Below are positions 25,401-34,400 of a DNA stretch of 64,000 nucleotides, one piece after another. Source of the DNA: an uncultured Anaerolineae bacterium (lineage in GTDB: Bacteria; Chloroflexota; Anaerolineae; Aggregatilineales; Phototrophicaceae); assembly GCA_938022205.1 (NCBI GenBank), contig CALIEB010000001.1:310001-374000 (forward strand), given 5' to 3'. Every line of letters begins with the position of its first letter. Within the stretch, counting starts at the first letter, position 1. The notes under the pieces are model-generated. The model was not told where the DNA came from. It searched no databases and worked only from the letters and a program-made list of their open reading frames with translations. The translations under genes were made by a program, and so were the position numbers.

Positions 25401-28400
25401 GGTGTCAAACCAGACGTTGTTGCCGATGCTCAGCGGGCGATACAAGCCAAAGTCCACCGTGAGATTGCTGTTGGCATCCACGCCGCCCGCGCCCGTGCCT
25501 TCCGCGCCCAAGTCCGCCTCGCCGACTGGCTCATCGCCAAACGACAGCGTGATGGTGCGGCTGAGGATGCCGTTGCCCAAGTAGGGCTGCGGGTTGTCAC
25601 GCCCGTAGTCTTCGCGGTCTAGGTCGTACGCACGCGGCACAACGGGGTCGGGGCTGCTGCCGTAGCCTTCCAGCGGCTGCCCAACGGCAAAGTTGCTCGC
25701 GTCGATGCCGACGATATAGCGACCCGGCGCGAGATTGTCGAACAGGTAGTAGCCGCTCTCGCCGCCGTTGCTGGTCGTCAGCGTCGTGGCGATAGCAGGA
25801 CCGTCGGGAACGCCGTCGTTGTTGGTGTCACGGTAGAGGCTGACGCGCACGCCGTTCGGCACGCCGACCTCGTCGAGGTCATGCACGCCGTTGCGCGCGT
25901 TCGCGCCCGCGCCCTCGTCGAACCAGATGCGGTTGCCCAGACTGAGCGACGCGCCGACAAAGCCGAAGTCAATCGTTAGATTGCTGTTGTTGTCGGTCTC
26001 GCCGTTTTTCCCGCGACTGTTGGGACCGTGCGCAGCCGTGTTGCCGCTGAGGTCGGTCTCGCCGGTCGGGTTGGTGTTAACGCGCAGCTCCACGACGTTG
26101 CTGCGCACGCCGTCGACGCTGGGTGTGCCGGCGTTGATGCCGTTGTCGTTGCGGTCAACGTTGTCGGCGAACGTCGGCGTGCTGCTGTTCAAGCCGAGCA
26201 ACGCGCCGCCCGCTTGGAAGTTCTCGGGCGCGACCAACACAATGTAGTTGTCCTCGCCCAAGCCATCAAAGAGATAGTAGCCGTTCGCGTCGGTGGTCGT
26301 CGTGCCGACCAAGCCCGCCGGCACGGGGATGCCGTCGTTGTTCACGTCGCGGTACAAGCGCACAATGACGTTGGGAACGCCCGCCTCTGCGCCGTTCTGG
26401 ATGCCGTCGTTGCTCACGCCACCGCCCGCACCGTTGTCCAGCCACACGCGGTTGCCGATGCTCATCGGACGATACAAGCCGAAGTCGACCGTAAGGTCAC
26501 TGTTGGCGTTGCTGCCACCCGCGCCCACGACCGGGCTGTCGGCGGGCAGTTCGTTTTGCGGAGCTTGGTTCGCCACCAAGTTCACGCTGTGCGAGAGCAA
26601 ACCGTAGGTAGCATGGAGCGTGTCGATGCCGTTGTCGCGGCGGTCGTCGCGTGGGTCAACAGAGGGCGCGCTGTAATTGCCCGTGCTGCTGAGCAAGCCT
26701 TCCAGCGGTTGCGCCGCGCCAAAGTTGCTGTTGTCCAAGCCGACGATATAGCGACCGGGCGCGAGATTATCAAACAGGTAGTAGCCGCTCGCGTCGGTCA
26801 GCGTCGTGGCGATAGCGGGTCCGTCGGGGATGCCATTGTTGTCGACATCACGGTAGAGGCTGACGCGCACGTTCTGAATGCCGTTGCCGTTTTCGCTGAG
26901 GTCTTGCAAGCCGTTGTTGTTGGGGTCAAACCAGACGCGGTTGCCCAACGCCATCAGCTGCCCCGTGAAGCCAAAGTCAATCGTCAAGTTGCTGTTGCGG
27001 TCTTCTTCGCCGTGACGACCCGAGCCAAGCACAGGGTCAAGGTCGGTCTCGGGCGGCGTGCTGACAATTTCTGGCTCGTTGTCGAGAACAAGCGTCACGA
27101 CCACGCTGCGCACCGGGTTCGTCCAATCTGCCGTGCCGATGCCGTTGTCGTTGTTATCCGTGCGCGTAATCGCTATGCCACTCACGGTGGCAGGCGGCGC
27201 GGCAGGGTCGATGTTGTCGACCGTGCTGCTCATGCCGTTTAGAGCAGGCTGGTTGGCGGGGATAATCACCACATAGCGACCGGGCGGCAAGTTATCAAAC
27301 AGATAGTAGCCGTTCGCATCTGTCGTCGTCGTGTAAGGGGTCTTAACAGGCGGGATGCCCACCATGCCCGGTGTCACGTTACGCAGATAGGGCGCGTCAG
27401 GATCGTTGTCGCCGGTCGTCTCCACCCATAGCTCAAGCGTCACGCCCGCAATGCCCGGTTCGACCGCGTCGCGCACGCCGTCGCCATTGATGTCCAGCCA
27501 CACGCGGTTGCCGATGCTCATCGGCTTGTAGAAGCCGAAGTCCACCGTCAGGTTGCTGTTGCTGTCAAGGCGGCGGTCGCCGCGATAGGTGTTCGTGCCG
27601 TCATCGTGCGCTGGGTTGTTGCTCGGGTCGACGGTATGTTCGTTAATCGGTTCGCTGTTCTTCGCCAGCGTAATCATCGGGCTGACCACGCCGCCCACTT
27701 CGGGCGTGGGCTTGGTCGGACCCAGCGGCTCGTTGGGATAGATGCCGTTGTCGTTGCGGTCGCCGTCTGCGTCGGTGGATTCGGTCGGCTGGCTGCTGTA
27801 GTAGTTCAACAGCGGACCGCCCGCGCGGAACATCAGCTCGTCAATCCACACGAAGTAGTTGCCCGCCTCAAGGTTGTCAAACAGGTAGTAGCCGTTCGCG
27901 TCGGTGGTCGTCGTGGCAACCAGCGTGTCGCTGCTGCGATTGAACGTGTTGTCGCCGTTGTCGCGATAAATACGAACAGCCACGTTCGGCACGCCCGCTT
28001 CGTCCGTACCAGTCGCCGACGTGGCGGCAGGATCCCACACGCCGTTGTTGTTCAGGTCGAACCACACGCGATTGCCCAGACTGAAGCGTGGTGCCAAGAA
28101 GCCGAAGTCAATCGTCAGGTCGCTGAAGTCATCCGTTTCACGATGCCGCCCACGACTGTTGGCACCGGTGGCATGCGGGTCGCTCAACAAGCTGCTGGTG
28201 TTGGGGCTAAGCTCGCCGCCAGCCACGTGTTCGGTGGTGGGTGCCCAGCCGGTCGCCAGCGGATTGCCACCCGCATCGCGCACCGTGACCGTAATCGGGT
28301 TGCTGACGATGCCGTGCGTGGCGGGATAGTTGGTGTTCACGCCATTGTCGTTGCGGTCAACACCGACGTTATCAAAGGTCGGGAAGCTGTTGTCATACGG

Positions 28401-31400
28401 CACGAGCGCGTTGCCTACGCCATCGCCACTTGGGCTGCCGACCACGAAGTTGTCGGGATGCACGCGCACGTAGTAGGTGGCGTTCTCTTCCTGCAGACCG
28501 TCAAACAGGTAGTAGCCGTTCGCGTCGGTGGTCGTCATGCGCACGCGCACAAGGTCGGTGGTGTTGAACGGGTTGCTTGGGCTGAAGACTGGCGGCACGC
28601 CCGCGCCCGTGTAACGCCACAGCTCAAGCGTCACGTTGGCGATGCCTTGATTAGGCTCATTGCCGTTCTGGATGCCGTCATTGTAGACACCGCCACCCGC
28701 GCCGTCGTCAATCCACACGCGATTGCCGATGCTCGAGGCGCGGTAGAAACCAAAGTCCACTGTCAGGTCGCTGTTGTCGTCGCGCTGCAGCTGGCGACCA
28801 ATAAAGTCCTCGTAAGGCGCGCCGGGGTTGCCGTGTACAGGGTTGCCGCTGCGCACTTCGCTCGTAGGTTCGGCGCGCAAGGCAAGGTTAATCGCCACGC
28901 TGCGATAGCCGTACGCCGTGTCGAACTGGTCGATGCCGTTGTCGTCGAGGTCGGTTTGGTTGTCCGCGCCGTTGTACCCCGCCATGTTGTTGTTGCTGTT
29001 CGTCAGATTCTCCAGCACGCCGCCGGGCGCAAAGTTGCTGGGCGCAATCGCCACGATGTAGCTGCCCGGCAGCAAGCCGTCGAAGATGTAGTAGCCGTTC
29101 GCGTCGGTGGTTGTCGTGCGCAGCGGCGAGCCTGCGGCTTCCACTGGGTTGCCGCTCCCGTCCGCTGTGTAAAGGTTCACCACAACGTTGGCAATGCCCG
29201 GCTCGCTAGCTTCGCGCACCGCGTTGTTGTTGTAGTCGCGCCAGACGTGATTGCCCAAGCTCATGCGCTCGGGGAAGAAGCTGAAGTCAATCGTCAAGTC
29301 GCTGAAGTTGTCGCTCTCACGGTACCGCCCGCGACTGTTCGCGCCTGTTGCCGTGCTGTCGGCGAGGTTCTCGCTGGTGTTGGAGCTTAGCTCGCCGCCA
29401 ACCACGTGTTCGGTGGTCGGTGCCCAGCCCATTGGGTTGGTGATAGGCGACACAAAGATGCGGTTGCTGACCACGCCGTTCGCCGTAAGGTCCGGCGCGA
29501 CCGGGTTGTAGTGCGCGCCATTGTTGTTGTAATCGTCGGCGTTATCAAATGTCGGTTGGCTCTTGGTGTGTTGATAGAGCGCGCCGCCCACCGCAAAGTT
29601 AGCCGGCGGCAGGTAAACGTAGTAGTGCGCGTCCTGTTCAGGCAACCCGTCAAACAAGTAGTAGCCGTTGTTGGCGGTCACGCGCGTCTGCACCAGCGCG
29701 AAGTTGGCAACATCGGTCGGGTTAAACGGTGTCAAGGTCGGGTCGCCTGCGCCAATGAAGCGATAAAGCTGCACCGTCACGCCGTCGCGCCCTTGCCCGC
29801 GCTCGGTGGCGTTGTCTTGCAAGCCGTTGTTGATGCCCGACGGGTTGCCGTTTGCGTCAGGTGCCGTGCCGTTGCCGTCGTCAATCCACACGCGATTGCC
29901 GATGCTCGAGGCGCGGTAGAAACCAAAGTCCACTGTCAGGTCGCTGTTGCGGTCGCCGCCGCTGCCCTGACCGCGCGGGTTGGCAGCCACGTTGCCGTTG
30001 GCAATGGTGTCGATGCCGTCATCGCGCTCCTCGCCGGCTGCGCCGTTGTGCGTGCCGCCGCCCGTGTCGTTGGGTTCGCTAACGGGGACGAGGAAGATGG
30101 TGCCGCTGTACACACCCTGCGTCGCGTACTCCGAGGCGGTGGCGGGTGTGATGCCGTTGTCGTTCATGTCGACGTTTTCGCTGCCAATGGTCGGCGTGCT
30201 GTTGACGAAGAACTCTAGCACGTTGCCAGCGGCAAAGTTGCTGGGGGCAACGCGCACGACATAGCGCGCCGGCGGCAAGTTGTCAAAACGATAGTAGCCG
30301 TCCGCGTCGGTCGTTGTCGTCTTCGACGGCGTGCCCGGTGCCGCTAGCGTGCCACCGTCGGGGATACCGTCGCCGTTCTCGTCCAAGAACAGCTGCACTT
30401 CTACGCCTGCGATACCAGGCTCACCCGCATCGTGGATGCCGTTGTTGTTGTAGTCGCGCCACACGCGGTTGCCTAAGCTCATCGGCGGCTGATAGAAGCC
30501 CAAGTCCACCGTGAGGTTGCCGTTTTCGGGTCGCAAGCCGAAGCCGTCATTGCGCGTGCCTAAGTCCGTCTCGCTGGTCGTCTGTCCGCCCACTGGGCGC
30601 AGATGAACCACCTGCGTGTACAAGCCGTTGGTCGCGAGGAAGTTGTTCTCGATGCCCTTGTCGCGGTTGTCGCGCCCGTCCCAGAAGGGGGTATTAGGCG
30701 GCACAGGCAGCGTGGGCGCGGTGGAGATGAGCGGGTTGCCGCCCACGTCAAAGATGCCGTCCGCCAGCGAGTTGCCCGTGCTGTTGGCGTACTTCGCTAG
30801 CACCGCGTCGCCCGCCGACGTTGCGCCAAACGTGAAGTTGCTCGGCGGCAAGAAGATGACGTAGTTGCCGGGCAGCAAGCCCTCGAACTGGTAGTAGCCG
30901 TTGGCATCGGTCGTCGTTTCGAGATAATCACCACCGCCGCCGACCGTTACAGGGTTGTAGGTGCTGGGATAGCTACCGCCGCTAAAGTAGCCCGTTTGGA
31001 TGTTGGGCGTGGTGCCGGTGTAGGTCGGGTTGCCACTGCCGTCCTGCTGCACGCGATAGAGGCGCACGGTCACGTTAGGCACGCCCAGCTCACCGTTGTT
31101 GAGGATGCCGTCGTTCGAGCCTGCGGGGGATGGGTCTTCAAAGCCGCTGTTGGGATTAGCCGAGCCGGTGTCATACCAGATGCGGTTGCCAATGCTCATC
31201 AGCGGCACAAAACCAAAGTCGCGGATGAGGTCGCTGTAGTTGTTGTCTTGGAAGAGCGTGCCGCGCCCATACGGACCGTAGGGGAAGCCCGCACCGTTGT
31301 ACACGTCGTTTTCGCCAGTTGGAGCTTGCTTGTGGCGCAGCGTGAACCAATTGCTGCGCACGCCGTGCACCGGCGGATTGTTGACGGTTGTCGCGCCCGT

Positions 31401-34400
31401 GCCGTTATCCACGCCGCGATCGCGGTTGTCGTTGCTAGCGGAAGTATCTACGCCCGTGCTGCTGACATAGCCATAGAGCGGGTCGGTCACGTTGTCGAAA
31501 TTGCTTGGCGGCACGTAGACGAAATAGTTGCCCGGGCGCAAGCTGTAAACTGGCGTGTCGTTGATCCAGTCATAGGGCGTTTCTGGCGGTCCACCGCCGA
31601 TGATGCCTGCAGCGCGCTGGTCAATCTCAAACAGGTAGTAGCCGCCGTTGGCGGTGGTGGTCTCCGAGACTAGCACCACGCCCGGAATGCTGGCGGGGTC
31701 ACCGGGCGTGGGCGCGCTGTCGAGGCTTGGCACGGGTCCAACACCCGTCCAGCGATAGAGCTGCATCAGCACACCGTCCACGCCGTTGCCCGCTTCGGAC
31801 GGCACGTTGCGAATGCGGTTGTTAGCTTGTGCCGACGAGCCGCCGCCGTCGTCAATCCACACGCGGTTGCCGACGCTCAGGCGGTTGGGAATCATGATGC
31901 CCACGCGCGCGGGCTGGGCAGGCAGCGTGTAGTTGCTCGTCGTCGAGCTTCTAAAACGATAGGCGAACAAGTTCCACGCGATTTCGCCTGTAAAAGCGCG
32001 CTGCGCGTCGTTGGGAGCGTTGAAGGGGTGCGTCGTGCTGCGCGTGATGCCAATCGCCTGCAGTTCCGCGTCGGTGGGAATATAGGCGTTGACGCGCAGC
32101 GTGATGCTGTCGTTAGGCTGAATGACGGCTGTGCCGAGTTGGCGCACGCGGAAGGAGCGAATGTTCCCCCAGCCTGCGGCAGCCGCAGCTGTCTCGTTAA
32201 GCCACGTGTTGTTACAGCCCGGATGCCACGCCGTCGTATAGTTAAGCGGGTCGGTGGTGGCGGTCATTTCCGGGCGGCAGGGGTTCGTCGACGTGTTGTA
32301 TTCCACGACGTAATCCGTGCCAGCAACCCAAGCGGCGGGGGTCAGCACTTCAACCTTTGTCGCAGCGGTGGGGTTCAGCCAGACCATGAACTGGCTTTCA
32401 CGCGCGACGCTCGCTTGGCTTTGGTTGATGCCCATATCGCCCACATGCGGCAGAATATCGTACAGCAAGAACTCGTTGAGCGGCATGTTGGCATCGTTGC
32501 GAATTTGCATCAGATACTGGAAGCCTTCGCCGGGGTTGCCCAACGCCACACAGCGGTCTTGGGCATAAATGCCGTTGCCGTCACCCGGGTCGAACGTAAT
32601 CGGCGCAGTCCCCAACGTCGGTGGTCTGCCGTCCGTGTAGGTAACCGTCACTTGGCGATCGGGGCAAAATGTCCAGTTGGTGTTGAGGGTGTGGTCGTTG
32701 TTGAACTGGTTCTCGAGGTAGTTCACGTTCGCCGAAGGAGGCAGCTGTGCGGGCAAGGGCGCGAAGCCGCTGCGCACCCACTTGGTCGCACGGGTAGCAG
32801 GCACCTCGATAACGTTAAAGTTGGTTGCGGTGTCGCACGTTGCACTGGCATCGTTGGCACCGGGGCAAATGAGGTCTATCGCGCCCGAAGTCACCGTCAC
32901 GCCGTTGCTATACGTGCCGGCAAACGCGCCTTCCGCCACCGATTTCACGCGGGCGCGGAAGTTAATCACCACGTTGCGCGAGCCAGTAGTGGGCGGCACT
33001 AGCACCAGCGGGTTCGCGCCGGAGGGCGGACCGCCCGCCATCGTGAACACCTCCGCGGGTGCGGTCGGATTAAGGCGCGGGTCGTCGGGGTCGGCTGTCC
33101 AAAAGAACGTCAAGCGCGTCTGACCAGCAGCCGGCGTGTTCGGCTCCACCAGCACGTAAGGGTCATTAATCGTGTCGCCTGCCAGCGGGGCGGGGAAGGT
33201 CACACTGAACTTGGGACCTGCGGTCGTCCAAGGCTTGGGCGTGGGTGGCGGTGCCGGCGGCGCGTCCATCGTTACGTCGTAGTTTTGGTACTCTAGTTGT
33301 GAGACCAACACATCGGTGTACGATGGGTTGGTGAGCGGGTTGGAGGACTCTTGTCCAACACCGATGTCGATTGCGAACTGCACGATGCGCTCGTTGTTGA
33401 CATTGCTGGGCGAAGCAGACTTGTTAAACGTAGTCACCGTTGTGGGCGCGTTACTAATGCGGAAGTTGACGCAGCCGTCTGTCCCCACCGGCGTGCCACC
33501 GACCAGCGAGCCAACACAGTTGCTGTACTGCCGCCAGCCGCTGCCAGCATCGTAATCGGACGCTGCCATGCCGGGACGCGGGGTAAAGCGCACGCTAGGC
33601 GGTGAGGTGAACGTGAATGCCATCGGCACTTGCGCGTTGAACTCTAGCTCAATGCGCGTCACAAGGTCAGTGCGCACGGGCGTAGCCGCGCCGCTGCCGA
33701 TGCTGATGGTACGTACGCCGCCCGTGCCGCCCGCCAGCGCGAGCGTGCCAGCCGGCGTGCCAAAGCCCGAAGATTCGGTGTAGTAGCGCAGCACGGCAGG
33801 AATGGGGTTGCCGTAGCTGTCGTTGGGCCAGGTGCCGGCGTTGATTTCAAACACGTCGATGACGGGGCGGCTGTCGCTGGCTGCTAGCGGCAGCGTGTCG
33901 CGCAACATCAAGTTATCTGTGCCGGCATTGTTGTCGTTCGTGTTCATGCCCAGCGTAAACACGCCCGTGCCGGGATGTGAAATCGGGCGCGTGTCCGACA
34001 CACCTTTGCTCAGGTTAGGCGTGCCTGTGGGTGCGATTAGCGTGTCTGTGCGCACCGCTTGCCCAATACAGTCAGCAACGCAAACGCTCGCGTCAGCAGG
34101 GACACCGTTTTGGTAGCCGCGCACAGTATTGGTTACTGTGTCGCCGGTCGAGAAGGTTGGGGCAGGGAATTCAAGATCAATCGTGCGCGTGATGCAGCCC
34201 ACGTCACCCGTCAAGTCATCGGTCACGTCTAACGGCGTGTCTGGGGTCAATTCCCAGCGAATGAACAGTCCTGCCGGGTTGGGCGTGCCGTCGGCATCGG
34301 TGCGCACGTAGCCCGGACTTGCGCCACGCAGCACCGCGCCTGCGGGAATTTGGTCAATCAGCACCGCGCCGTTGACAGGGATATTGCCCAACACAGCGGT

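Larger units (their letters stand above)
24380..31890 (-). repeat. array of 13 B-domain repeats within the giant gene
   Basis: The GNRVW opening motif recurs near 31860, 31180, 30465, 29890, 29245, 28718, 28060, 27500, 26935, 26448, 25920, 25410 and 24900, a spacing of about 490-720 bases. The domains are diverged in DNA sequence but share linkers. The ends of domains 4 and 6 (TATGANSRGR and HATGANSRGR) and of 10 and 12 (PTGETDLSGN) match, so the array seems to have grown in two-domain steps. Confidence 0.85.

Noticed and set aside
23514..25622. A 702-codon open frame on the plus strand inside the giant surface-protein gene
   Set aside because: It is antisense to the B-domain and C-terminal coding region. 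Its translation is rich in R, H, V and A without family motifs and owes its length to the codon bias of the Asp/Asn/Thr-rich repeats. The same holds for 26028-27242, 27606-29390 and 31827-33002.
24380..31890. Regular repeat spacing that could suggest a CRISPR-like or satellite array
   Set aside because: Periods are 490-720 bases, the repeats are coding, diverged and in frame, and they correspond to protein domains.
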